64,000 nt of DNA from Nocardia fluminea (lineage in GTDB: Bacteria > Actinomycetota > Actinomycetes > Mycobacteriales > Mycobacteriaceae): contig NZ_PJMW01000001.1 of the NCBI RefSeq assembly GCF_002846365.1, positions 1,364,001 to 1,428,000 of the forward strand, read 5' to 3'. Every line of letters starts with the position of its first letter. Within the stretch, counting starts at the first letter, position 1. A model generated the notes under the pieces. It was given only the letters and a program-made list of their open reading frames with translations, was not told the origin of the DNA and did not search any database. The position numbers and the translations under genes were made by a program. Positions 48,425-56,180 of this stretch are shown here, piece after piece.

Positions 48425-49204
48425 GTGCAGCCGAGTCCCGTCGCCGACATGCCCGTTCCCTCGCCGCGTCGTTCCGTGCCCGCGCGGCGCGTCGCGGCCG
48501 TTGCCGTCCTGCTGGCATTGCTCGTGCCCGCCCTGGCCGGGTGCCTGCGTGTGCAGGTGTCGATGGGGGTGTCGTCCAACGATCGCGTGTCGGGGCGGAT
48601 CGTCGCCGCGGTGGTGCCGACGGGGCCCGAGGACAAGGGGCCGCAGCTGAAGGCGCCGGAGCAGCTGGCGGCGAAGGTGCGGGTGGAGAACTACAACCAG
48701 GACGGGTACATCGGCACCCAGGTGTTCTTCGACGACCTGTCCTTCGGCGAGGTCGGCCAGCTCGGTGGTCTGTCGGATCAGACCCAGGGCATGTTCACCC
48801 TCGAATTCCAGCGCAGTGGGGATCTGGTGAGCCTCACCGGTCGCGTCGACCTGGAATCGCTGCCGCCACAGGGCTCGGACGTGCAGTTCTCCGTCGCGTT
48901 CCCGGCCCGTGTCGCCAAGACCAACGGCACCCGTGAGACCACCGACAGCGAGAACACCGTGTCGTGGAAACTGCCCGCCGGTGAGGTGTCGACGATGCGC
49001 GCCGAGGTGAAGTACGCCGACCCCAACACCCGCTCGTTCGCGGGCTGGGCGGGCATCGTCGGCGGCATCACCCTCGCGGTGGCCGCGCTGATCGCGGGGC
49101 TGGCGTTCCGCGACCGCAACCCCGGCCCGCCGAACGCCCCGCGCGGCGGTTTCTCCCCTTCGGAGATGTGGCGCGATATCTCCAGTCGCAGACTGGGCCG
49201 CTGA
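48425..49204 (+). CDS. lppM: LppM family lipoprotein
   Basis: 259 residues from the GTG at 48425. Signal peptide with hydrophobic core AVAVLLALLVPALA and lipobox LAGC at about residues 37-40, followed by LRVQVSMGVSSNDRVSGRIV and ~170 residues of beta-rich domain. A second membrane helix lies near the C-terminus (WAGIVGGITLAVAALIAGLAF) with a cytoplasmic tail. In M. tuberculosis LppM has been implicated in uptake and phagosome handling. In this window it sits between CruF-like and glycosyltransferase genes, so it may have a general envelope lipid role. Confidence 0.92.
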   Translation: MQPSPVADMPVPSPRRSVPARRVAAVAVLLALLVPALAGCLRVQVSMGVSSNDRVSGRIVAAVVPTGPEDKGPQLKAPEQLAAKVRVENYNQDGYIGTQVFFDDLSFGEVGQLGGLSDQTQGMFTLEFQRSGDLVSLTGRVDLESLPPQGSDVQFSVAFPARVAKTNGTRETTDSENTVSWKLPAGEVSTMRAEVKYADPNTRSFAGWAGIVGGITLAVAALIAGLAFRDRNPGPPNAPRGGFSPSEMWRDISSRRLGR

Positions 49205-49205
49205 C

Positions 49206-50378
49206 ATGGGCGCGGCGGCCCGCTACCTGACCTGGGCCGGCACCGGTCTGGCCGCGCTCGGCGCGACCACCGCCGCCTACAACCTGCTCACCTTGCGCAC
49301 CCTGCCGCGCGGGGTCGCGGGTGTGATCGAACCGGTCACGGTGTGCGTGCCCGCGCGCGACGAGTCGGATCGCCTGCCCGCGCTGATCGCCGACCTTCGC
49401 GCGCAGATCGGCGTCCCCCGCCTGAGCGTGCTGATCCTCGACGACGCGTCCACCGACGGCACCTACGAGGCCGCACTCGCCGCGATCGCCGACGACGAGC
49501 GCTTCACCGTCCTGCGCTCGGCCGCCCACCCCGCCCCCGGCTGGACCGGCAAGGCCGCCGCGTGCGCGCGCCTGGCCGCCCGCACCGACGCGGCCGCCTT
49601 GGTCTTCATCGACGCCGATGTGCGCCTGGCCCCCCATGCGATCGCCGCGGCGGTGACCGAATTGCGCAGGCGCGGAGCAGGTCTGGTCTCGGCCTGGCCG
49701 GAACAGGAGGCGGGATCGACCGCCGAGCGCCTGATCCAGCCCCTGCTCGCCTGGTCGTGGGCCTCGACCCTGCCCATCGGCCCCGCCAACCACAGCCTGC
49801 GCCCGTCCACCGCCGTGGCCTGCGGCCAGTTCCTCGCCGTCGACGCCGCGGCCTACCGAGCGGGCGGCGGCCACGCGGCCGTAGCGGCCAGCGCCACCGA
49901 GGATCTCGACCTGGCCCGCGCCATCCGCCGAGCAGGTCACCGCACCGCCCTGGTGACCGCGGGCCCCGCCGCGAGCACCCGGATGTACACCGGCACCACC
50001 GAACTCACCGACGGCTACACCCGCTGGCTGTGGTCGGCCTACGGCGGCCGCCTCGACACCGGCGCGGCCATCGCCACCCTCGCCGCCCTCGCCTACTGGA
50101 TTCCCCCACTGGCCGCGATCTTCGGCCGAGCCCGAACCCGCCGCGCCGGCCTCCTGGGCTACACGGCCGCCGTCACCAGCCGCCTCACCGCCCGCACCAT
50201 CGAAACCCGCCGCGCCCCCACCGCACCCGACCTGGCCTCAGCCCTGGCCCACCCCCTGTCGGTGGCCCACTACCTGACCCTGTGGACCCGCTCCCACTAC
50301 CGCCACCGCACCGGCCGCCTGCACTGGAAACAGCGCCCCCTGGTAACCCCCGAAGACCCGATAGCCCACCACGCCTGA
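49206..50378 (+). CDS. Family 2 glycosyltransferase, possibly carotenoid-directed (CruG-like)
   Basis: 390 residues, starting 1 base after the lppM stop. An N-terminal membrane helix is followed by a GT-A domain: VCVPARDESDRLPALIADL, LILDDASTDGTYEAAL, the DxD-type FIDADVRLAP, and a TEDLDLARAIRRAGH acceptor/base motif. Two or more C-terminal helices anchor it. Membrane GT2 enzymes next to CruF in cyanobacteria (CruG) glycosylate the hydroxyl made by CruF; the same logic is plausible here. Codons are extremely C-ending, more so than in neighbours. Acceptor not provable from sequence. Confidence 0.88.
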   Translation: MGAAARYLTWAGTGLAALGATTAAYNLLTLRTLPRGVAGVIEPVTVCVPARDESDRLPALIADLRAQIGVPRLSVLILDDASTDGTYEAALAAIADDERFTVLRSAAHPAPGWTGKAAACARLAARTDAAALVFIDADVRLAPHAIAAAVTELRRRGAGLVSAWPEQEAGSTAERLIQPLLAWSWASTLPIGPANHSLRPSTAVACGQFLAVDAAAYRAGGGHAAVAASATEDLDLARAIRRAGHRTALVTAGPAASTRMYTGTTELTDGYTRWLWSAYGGRLDTGAAIATLAALAYWIPPLAAIFGRARTRRAGLLGYTAAVTSRLTARTIETRRAPTAPDLASALAHPLSVAHYLTLWTRSHYRHRTGRLHWKQRPLVTPEDPIAHHA

Positions 50379-51047
50379 CCCCACCCCGCGGCAGTTCCGC
50401 AACACCGCCCAGCGATAGCCGCAGTTGCGTTCGCCGCCGCTCTGTTCGGGCAACCCCGTACTCCGCCGAGCCCGCGTCCGTTCAGCACCTGACGGACCCC
50501 ACATCCGCCACCTTGCCCGCTACGCACACCGCGCCATCGTCGAGTTCACGGAACTGGTCGAGCAGCACAGCGAGGTCGTTCATCGAACACGTGCGAGCTC
50601 TACAGTGGCGCGGGCCTGCCCGGCGAGACCATCGACATCACCTTCACCGGTTCGGCGACCAGGCAATAGTTTCGGCGCATTCGTCCCCACAACCGCCACC
50701 CCAGCCAGTCCCCGCCCCCAACCTCACCGCGCACCCGCCCCCACTACTGACCACACCTTGCACCTCAGACCGCCGGCCAGCACACCCAACACCCCCTCCA
50801 GCCCGGCCGCTGAATCACCACACCCGATCACACCGCGCCCCAGCCTGCCCTCGTCTTTAACAACCCAACAAGCACACCCACCGCGTCCCCGTCTTTCACA
50901 ACCCACCCAGCCACCCCCGGACTGTCCCCGTCTTCAACACCCACCGAACCCACCCAGCGCGTCCCCGTCTTCAACAACCCACCCAACCCACCCAGCGCGT
51001 CCCCGTCTTCAACAACCCGCCCAACCAAGCCACCGCACTCCCGACCC
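50379..51047. other. Gene-free accessory stretch with decayed coding remnant
   Basis: No intact gene is seen in these ~670 bp. Between about 50590 and 50669 a plus-strand frame reads TCELYSGAGLPGETIDITF and ends in a TAG, resembling the C-terminus of a secreted or lipoprotein domain without an upstream start. In another frame just before it (from about 50520) IVEFTELVEQHSEVVHRTRA is protein-like, suggesting a frameshifted relic. The distal half is the 38-bp repeat array. The whole stretch is C-rich on the plus strand. Confidence 0.4.
50852..51040. repeat. Five degenerate 38-bp direct repeats
   Basis: The core CGTCTT(T/C)(A/C)ACAACCCACC recurs at 50852, 50890, 50929, 50966 and 51004, i.e. every 37-39 bases; the best copies read CCCCGTCTTCAACAACCC and continue with ACCCAACCCACCCAGCG. 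Because the period is not a multiple of three it is not a coding repeat. There are no variable spacers, so it is not CRISPR. The array directly abuts the left end of the insertion sequence. Confidence 0.8.
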
Positions 51048-52040
51048 CTAGGTGTGTTGACCCGTGAGGTTAGGAACGCGGCTGGCTGGTGGGTGCCCAC
51101 CGAGCGCGGTGTGGCCGCGGTGATGATTGTAGGTATGGAGCCACTGGGTGAACGCGGCCCGGCGTTCGGCCTCTGACCGGTAAGGGCGGGCGTAGGCCCA
51201 CTCATCGACAAGGGTGCGGTTGAATCGTTCGACCTTGCCGTTGGTCTGTGGCCGGTAAGGCCGGGTTCGTTTGTGGGTGATCGCGGCCGCGGTCATCGCC
51301 TCGGCCCAGGGCTTGGATCGGTAGCAAGGACCGTTATCGGTCAGGACCCTGCGGACTGTTATTCCGTTGGTAGAGAAGAACTTCTGGGCCCGTCGCCAGA
51401 ACCCGACGGCGGTTTCCTTGCGTTCGTCGGCCAGGATCTCGGTGTAGGCCAGGCGGGAATGATCATCGATGGCGTTGTGGAGATAGCTGTAACCGAGATG
51501 ACCACGACCACTGCTGTCGAGGGTCTTGTTCACCGATCGGGCGCGGTTGGCGCGCCCCAGTTTTTGGCCCACCACCCGGGCGCCGCCGCCATCGGGGATA
51601 TTGCCCAGCTTCTTGATGTCGACGTGGACCAGATCGCCGGGGTTGTCGTGTTCGTAGCGGCGGATCGGGGTGCCGGTCGTGCGGTCGAGCCAGCGCAGAC
51701 GAGCTAGTTTGTAGCGGGTCAAGACCCGGTGCACTGTCGAGGGATTCAGGCCGAGGAGGTAGGCGATCCGTGCTGGCCCCCACCGGTGCAGGACCCGGAT
51801 CTTGATGATGCGGCGTTCGGTGCGGGTCGGTGTTCGGGTCGGGCTGTGGTGAGGGCGTGAGGACCGATCGGTCATGGCTTCGACGCCGTGTTGTCGGTAG
51901 CGGTCGGCCCATCGGGCGGCGGTGGTGGGTGAGACCTGGAACCGTTCGGCCGCCCTGCGTAAGGGCCAGCCGTCGTCGATGACACAGCGGGCGAGTCGTA
52001 GACGTCCGAGTTCGGTCAGGGGTGCATTACGGTGTGTCAC
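51048..52040 (-). CDS. IS481-family transposase
   Basis: 330 residues, GTG start at 52040 with GGAGG seven bases before. N-terminal helix-turn-helix region (CVIDDGWPLRRAAERFQVSP) and a DDE integrase core: Asp in LVHVDIKKLG, Asp in VLTDNGPCYRS, Glu in NGKVERFNRTLVDEW. The stop codon TAG lies in the CTAG of the left terminus, so transposase and inverted repeat overlap completely. Full length, no frameshift. Confidence 0.95.
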   Translation of the reverse strand: MTHRNAPLTELGRLRLARCVIDDGWPLRRAAERFQVSPTTAARWADRYRQHGVEAMTDRSSRPHHSPTRTPTRTERRIIKIRVLHRWGPARIAYLLGLNPSTVHRVLTRYKLARLRWLDRTTGTPIRRYEHDNPGDLVHVDIKKLGNIPDGGGARVVGQKLGRANRARSVNKTLDSSGRGHLGYSYLHNAIDDHSRLAYTEILADERKETAVGFWRRAQKFFSTNGITVRRVLTDNGPCYRSKPWAEAMTAAAITHKRTRPYRPQTNGKVERFNRTLVDEWAYARPYRSEAERRAAFTQWLHTYNHHRGHTALGGHPPASRVPNLTGQHT

Positions 52041-52149
52041 TGAAGACCTCCGTGGTGGTTGCGTTCCTAGACAGCTCGCATCTCACTCGGAGGTCTTCGC
52101 TATGTCAGCTCGCCACGCCGTTTCTAACCTCTGTGGTCAACACACCTAG
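51048..52149. mobile_element. Complete IS481-family insertion sequence
   Basis: About 1.1 kb with near-identical ends: CTAGGTGTGTTGACC starts the left end, and the right end reads the same on the other strand, followed by GAGGTTAG in both with 5-6 mismatches over 31 bases. CTAG at both outer edges may be a target duplication or part of the repeats. One intact transposase gene fills the element. The lack of damage suggests recent or still active movement. Confidence 0.88.
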
Positions 52150-52173
52150 GGAGGGACGGCCACGCAGTGGCCG

Positions 52174-52266
52174 GTCCGCGGCCGGCCCGCCGGTCAGGCG
52201 CCGGGGCGTAGGCGACGAAGGAGCAAGCCCCGGCGCCTGACCGGCGGGCCAATCAGGGCCGCGGAC
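52174..52266. repeat. Long perfect inverted repeat (hairpin) beside the IS
   Basis: A 24-bp perfect stem, beginning GGCCCGCCGGTCAGGCGCC at 52184-52207 and its complement at 52227-52250, encloses a 19-nt loop with GGCGACGAAGGAGC. Outside it GTCCGCGGCC (52174-52183) pairs with GGCCGCGGAC (52257-52266), leaving a 6-nt bulge. In total 34 bp can pair. It lies 25 bp from the IS right end and downstream of the secreted protein gene. It may be a REP-like mobile hairpin or a strong terminator. Confidence 0.8.
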
Positions 52267-52335
52267 ACGCGCGCGCCAGCGCGCCAATAAACACAGCGTC
52301 AAACCACCCTGGGACTACCAAAACCCCGAATCCCC

Positions 52336-53052
52336 TCAAGCCACTTCAGTAATCCCCACCGTCGGAAAGAAAAAGCAAGACCGCCCACCATTATCAACAG
52401 TCCCGAAAACAGCAGCCAACACAGTCCCCCGCCCCGTATCAACAGGCACAGCCCGCACACCCCCCACAGGAATAGCCGCGAACAGAAAATCCCGAATAGC
52501 CGTCTCCGCAAGAGGCCTCAGTTCAACAGGAACCTCAGCAGGCACCATCCCCCGCACAATGTCAGCAATCGGCCCCATGGAAGCCATCCCCCCACGCCCG
52601 GTACTCACATTCAGCCACGCCACCTGCATCCCGGACGTCTTCGTAGCAGCGGTATCCGGCGCAAGCCCATAGGGCAAAAACGTGAACAACGTCTGCCCGG
52701 ATTTCACCGCGGCCAGATCCAGCCCGGGAATCGGCAACGTAGTAGCAGGCCAAGGCCCCGGCACCGCCCCCGCGACAGCCGGAACGAGCCCCGCCCCGTC
52801 ACCGGAACAGTTCGCCGCCACCGTCGGATAGAGAAACGGCTGTATCCCCATAGCCTGCAACGTCTCGACAACACTCTGATAGGCACCGAGAAGATCCCCC
52901 GCTCCCGCGGCAGGCGTGACACCGGGCGCGTCCCGCGTCACTGCGGGCGTCCCCGGCGCAGCAGGTTCAGCAGCGGCCGACGGCACGGCCAGCAGCAGCG
53001 CGGCGGCGCAGGCCGTCAGTGCGGTCAGTGTGGTGGAACGACGCGGCATCAT
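52336..53052 (-). CDS. Secreted protein of unknown function
   Basis: 238 residues from the ATG at 53052, with GAGGAG 12 bases upstream (a GTG one codon earlier is possible). A signal peptide (LTALTACAAALLLAVPSAAA) ends near residue 28. The mature part is Pro/Ala/Val-rich with no recognised domain, containing two cysteines (ANCSGDG and RSCFFFP) likely in a disulfide. The last third uses many G-, T- and A-ending codons, unlike the C-ending style of its neighbours. That and the adjacent IS suggest acquisition or relaxed selection. Divergent from the SAM-riboswitch operon. Confidence 0.75.
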   Translation of the reverse strand: MMPRRSTTLTALTACAAALLLAVPSAAAEPAAPGTPAVTRDAPGVTPAAGAGDLLGAYQSVVETLQAMGIQPFLYPTVAANCSGDGAGLVPAVAGAVPGPWPATTLPIPGLDLAAVKSGQTLFTFLPYGLAPDTAATKTSGMQVAWLNVSTGRGGMASMGPIADIVRGMVPAEVPVELRPLAETAIRDFLFAAIPVGGVRAVPVDTGRGTVLAAVFGTVDNGGRSCFFFPTVGITEVA

Positions 53053-53316
53053 CACGACGTACTCCTCATCGACGCAGAGAACCCCGACGCTACCGCCTGC
53101 GGCACAAGAATCCGGACAGGTGAAGTAACCGCCCGTTCGGCGCGTCGCAATCTTCCGGCGAACCCGGTGCTCGGCCCCCCGACCTCGCCGAACCGGGGCA
53201 ATTGTGCCGGTGCTCGCGTCCGGTTCCAACCCCTGTGCTCACGCTGATTTCTACCGTTGTGGCTACCGCACATGTGCCACATGCTGATTCAGCTCGGGCC
53301 ACAAACCCGGGCGCAA

Positions 53317-53404
53317 CCATCCAGAGCGACCGAGAGACCTGGCTCGATGACGTCGCAGCAACCCGCCCGTTTCGGGGTGTGGGTGCTTCTGCCGGGTTCG
53401 ATGG
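53317..53404 (+). promoter_or_regulatory. SAM riboswitch (S-box type)
   Basis: The core reads AGAGCGACCGAGAGACC, TGGCTCGATGA, CGCAGCAACCC, a GCCCG-TTT-CGGG-like hairpin, then GTGGGTGCTTCTGCC, matching the conserved SAM-I order (AGAG..GAGGGA, GGCCCGATGA, GCAACC, GGTGC). CCATC (53317-53321) and GATGG (53400-53404) form the closing P1 stem. The ribosome site GGAGGAG (53403-53409) overlaps the 3' P1 strand and lies 6 nt before the GTG start. SAM binding would stabilise P1 and hide the ribosome site, so the operon should be on when SAM is low. No terminator U-run is seen. Confidence 0.85.
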
Positions 53405-53415
53405 AGGAGATTCTC

Positions 53416-54402
53416 GTGCTGACCGCGCCCGCACCGCCCGGCGACGCTCTGCCCACCGATCCGGAATCCGCCGGCAAGGCACCCGCCGACGACCTGCCCC
53501 GGATCGCCGGGTCGTGGCACCCGTGGCGCTGGGTCGTCGCGGCGATCGCACTGCTGCTGGTGGCCCAGTTCGCGCACGGTCTGATCACCAATCCGGGCTG
53601 GGATTGGGGCACTTTCGCCCAGTACTTCGCCGCGAAGTCGGTGCTGGCCGCACTCCGTGTGACGATCGAGCTCACCCTGTGGGGCACCGCCCTCGGTTTC
53701 GCGATCGGCACGCTGCTGGCGATCGGGCGGGTGTCGAACAATCCCGTGCTGCGGGTGATCGCCTGGACCTATATCTGGGCTTTCCGTTCGATCCCGCTGA
53801 TCGTGCAGCTGCTGTTCTGGTTCAACATCGCCTACCTGTATCCCCGCCTTTCCGTGGGCGTTCCGTTCGGCCCCGGCTTCTACGAGTTCGATGTCAACGG
53901 CGTGATCAGCGGTTTCACCGCGGCGGTGATCGGGCTGGCCCTGCATCAGGCGGCGTATTCGGCCGAGCTGATCCGGGCGGGTCTGCTCGCCGTCGACGAC
54001 GGTCAGCTCGAAGCTGCGGCGGCGCTGGGGATTCCGCGTTGGCGTCAGTTCCGCACGATCGTGTTGCCGCAGGCGATGCGCTCGATTCTGCCGAACGCGG
54101 CCAATGAGGTGATCAGCCTGTTCAAGGGCACCTCGATCGTGTCGGTGATGGCGATCGCCGAGTTGTTCTACCAGGTACAGGTGATCTTCGGCCGTAACGG
54201 CCGGGTGGTGCCGCTGCTGATGGTGGCGACCGTCTGGTACATCGTGCTCACCACCGCGCTGTCGATCCTGCAGTACTACATCGAACGGCATTACGCCAAG
54301 GGCGCGCATCGTGAGCTGCCGCCGACACCGTGGCAGCGGGTCCGCGCCAAGGTCACCGAGATCGCCGCCGGTGCGGCCGCACCCCGAGGAGCAACCCGAT
54401 GA
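53416..54402 (+). CDS. Amino-acid-type ABC transporter permease
   Basis: 328 residues from the GTG at 53416, chosen because the in-frame region upstream is the riboswitch. A ~45-residue cytoplasmic N-terminus precedes five or six helices. The His/Glu/Gln (HisM/GlnP) family inner-membrane signature is visible: the EAA loop QLEAAAALGIPRWRQFRTIVLPQAM near residue 200 (shortened: AAALGIPRWRQFRTIVLPQA). One permease gene is present, so it probably works as a homodimer with the following ATPase and binding protein. Likely substrate by context: a sulfur-containing amino acid such as cystine or methionine derivatives. Confidence 0.93.
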   Translation: MLTAPAPPGDALPTDPESAGKAPADDLPRIAGSWHPWRWVVAAIALLLVAQFAHGLITNPGWDWGTFAQYFAAKSVLAALRVTIELTLWGTALGFAIGTLLAIGRVSNNPVLRVIAWTYIWAFRSIPLIVQLLFWFNIAYLYPRLSVGVPFGPGFYEFDVNGVISGFTAAVIGLALHQAAYSAELIRAGLLAVDDGQLEAAAALGIPRWRQFRTIVLPQAMRSILPNAANEVISLFKGTSIVSVMAIAELFYQVQVIFGRNGRVVPLLMVATVWYIVLTTALSILQYYIERHYAKGAHRELPPTPWQRVRAKVTEIAAGAAAPRGATR

Positions 54403-55160
54403 CCGCAGCGGTGCTGGCGCGTGGAATCCGCAAGTCCTACAGCGGCACCGAGGTACTGCGTGGTGTGGATCTGGCGGTACGCGCCGGTGAGGTGGTCGCC
54501 ATGATCGGGCCTTCCGGCTCCGGCAAGTCCACGCTGTTGCGGGTGCTCAACCATCTGGAAGCGCAGGACGCGGGCACCGTGCACATCGACGGTGAGCTGA
54601 TCGGCTACCGGCAACGCGGCAACACCCTGCGTTCGCTGCCCGACCACGCGGTGCGAGCCCAGCGCAGTCGCATCGGCTTCGTGTTCCAGCAGTTCAATCT
54701 GTTCCCGCATCTCACGGTGCTCGACAATGTGGTGCTCGCCCCGGTCTCGGCGCAGCGGCGCCCGCGCGGCGAAGTGGTCGCCGAGGCGAAACAGCTCCTG
54801 GAACGGGTGGGCCTGGCCGATTTCGTCGACGCCTACCCCCGGCGCCTGTCCGGTGGTCAGCAGCAGCGCGTGGCCATCGCGCGGGCGCTCGCCTTGAAAC
54901 CACGGCTGATCCTGTTCGACGAACCCACCTCCGCACTCGACCCGGAACTGGTCGGCGAGGTCCTCGCGGTGATCCGCGATCTCGCGCACAGCGGCACCGC
55001 GCTGGTGATCGTCACCCACGAGATCGGTTTCGCCCGCGAGGTCGCCGACACGGTCGTGTTCCTCGACGAGGGCGTGATCGTCGAACAAGGCGAGGCCGCC
55101 AGGGTTCTCGACCACCCCGAACACCCGCGCACGCAGGCGTTCCTGTCCCGCGTCCGCTGA
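54399..55160 (+). CDS. Amino-acid-type ABC transporter ATPase
   Basis: 253 residues from the ATG at 54399, overlapping the permease stop by 4 bp. Walker A GPSGSGKST (37-45), Q-loop FVFQQFNLFPHLTVLDN, signature [15 protein letters not shown], Walker [15 protein letters not shown] and switch His in VIVTHEIGFARE. The FQQFNLFPHLT Q-loop is typical for polar-amino-acid importers (GlnQ/HisP type). Second gene of the SAM-controlled operon. Confidence 0.95.
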   Translation: MTAAVLARGIRKSYSGTEVLRGVDLAVRAGEVVAMIGPSGSGKSTLLRVLNHLEAQDAGTVHIDGELIGYRQRGNTLRSLPDHAVRAQRSRIGFVFQQFNLFPHLTVLDNVVLAPVSAQRRPRGEVVAEAKQLLERVGLADFVDAYPRRLSGGQQQRVAIARALALKPRLILFDEPTSALDPELVGEVLAVIRDLAHSGTALVIVTHEIGFAREVADTVVFLDEGVIVEQGEAARVLDHPEHPRTQAFLSRVR

Positions 55161-55192
55161 ACATCCCTTCCCACGAACAGGTTTCGACACTG

Positions 55193-56152
55193 ATGAAGCT
55201 CTCCACCCTGATCGGCATCGTCGCGGCGGCCACGCTGTTGACGGCAGGCTGCACCGCCGAGCCCGAGGCCGCCGACACCGTGCGGGCCGGTGCGACCACC
55301 TACGACCTTTCCCCCGCCCAGGAGGCCAGGGTGCGGGCCGCAAAGGTCGACGCGATCGCCGCCGAGGTGCCCCAGGCCATCCGCGACCGCGGCACGCTGG
55401 TGGTGACCGGTCCTGCCGGTTCCGTGCCGCCGCTGCGGTTCTACGCCACCGACGACCGGACCGTGATCGGCTCCGAGGTCGACTTCGCCACGCTGGTGGC
55501 CGACATCCTGGGATTGAGGCTCGATATCCGGGTGGCGGACTGGTCGCAGAACTTCGTGCGGGTGGATTCCGGTGAGGTGGACGCGTTCATCTCGAATGTG
55601 ACCGTCACCGAGGAGCGCAAGGAGAAGTACGACTTCGCGACCTACCGGACCGACACCGTCGCTCTCGAGGTCCCGAAGGACAGCCCGCTGACCTACACCG
55701 ACCGCAAGAGCTTGGCGGGCAAGCGGATCGGGATCGGCGCGGGCACCAATCAGGAACAGCTGCTGGTGAGCTGGAACGAGAAGAACGTCGCCGAGGGCCT
55801 GCCCCCGATCGACATCGCGTACTACCAGCAGAGCACCGACTACTACCTGGCGCTGGCCTCCCAGCGCATCGACGGCTACATCGGCCCGAACCCCGCGGCT
55901 GTCTACCACTCCGCCACCAGCGACAACAAGATCATCGCCACCTTCTCCGGCGCGGGCGAGCAGTTGCAGGGCGAGATCGCGGCGCTCACCAAGAAGGACA
56001 ACGGCCTGATCGGCCCTATCCACAAGGCGCTGCAGCACGCGATCGCCGACGGCAGCTACCAGAAGGTCCTCGACCGCTGGGGCCTGGATTCGGAGAAGGT
56101 CATCGAGTCGCGGATCAACCCGCCCGGTCTGCCGAAGAAGCCCGCCGCATGA
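55193..56152 (+). CDS. Polar-amino-acid-type substrate-binding lipoprotein
   Basis: 319 residues. Signal peptide (LIGIVAAATLLTAG) with lipobox TAGC at residues 17-20, so the protein is a membrane-anchored receptor outside the cell. A type II periplasmic-binding fold (SBP family 3) follows: RGTLVVTGPAGSVPPLRFYA, GSEVDFATLVADILGL, DAFISNVTVTEERKEKYDFA and the hinge LAGKRIGIGAGTNQEQLL. The DFA..R residues usually hold an alpha-amino-acid group. Completes the first importer of the operon. Confidence 0.94.
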   Translation: MKLSTLIGIVAAATLLTAGCTAEPEAADTVRAGATTYDLSPAQEARVRAAKVDAIAAEVPQAIRDRGTLVVTGPAGSVPPLRFYATDDRTVIGSEVDFATLVADILGLRLDIRVADWSQNFVRVDSGEVDAFISNVTVTEERKEKYDFATYRTDTVALEVPKDSPLTYTDRKSLAGKRIGIGAGTNQEQLLVSWNEKNVAEGLPPIDIAYYQQSTDYYLALASQRIDGYIGPNPAAVYHSATSDNKIIATFSGAGEQLQGEIAALTKKDNGLIGPIHKALQHAIADGSYQKVLDRWGLDSEKVIESRINPPGLPKKPAA

Positions 56153-56180
56153 GCCCGTTCGACGAGCGGGGAGTCCGCGC

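Noticed and set aside
50852..51040. Possible CRISPR array
   Set aside because: Repeats are contiguous and degenerate with no unique spacers and no cas genes nearby.
50425..51051. 208-codon plus-strand open frame over the repeat region
   Set aside because: Translation is Pro/Ser/Thr-rich from the repeats; period is not a multiple of three and no ribosome site is seen.
53257..53415. Extended N-terminus of the amino-acid permease
   Set aside because: This in-frame stretch is the SAM riboswitch; the permease start at GTG 53416 has its own ribosome site.
53263..54309. 348-codon minus-strand open frame over the permease
   Set aside because: Antisense shadow of the permease and riboswitch; no domain recognised.
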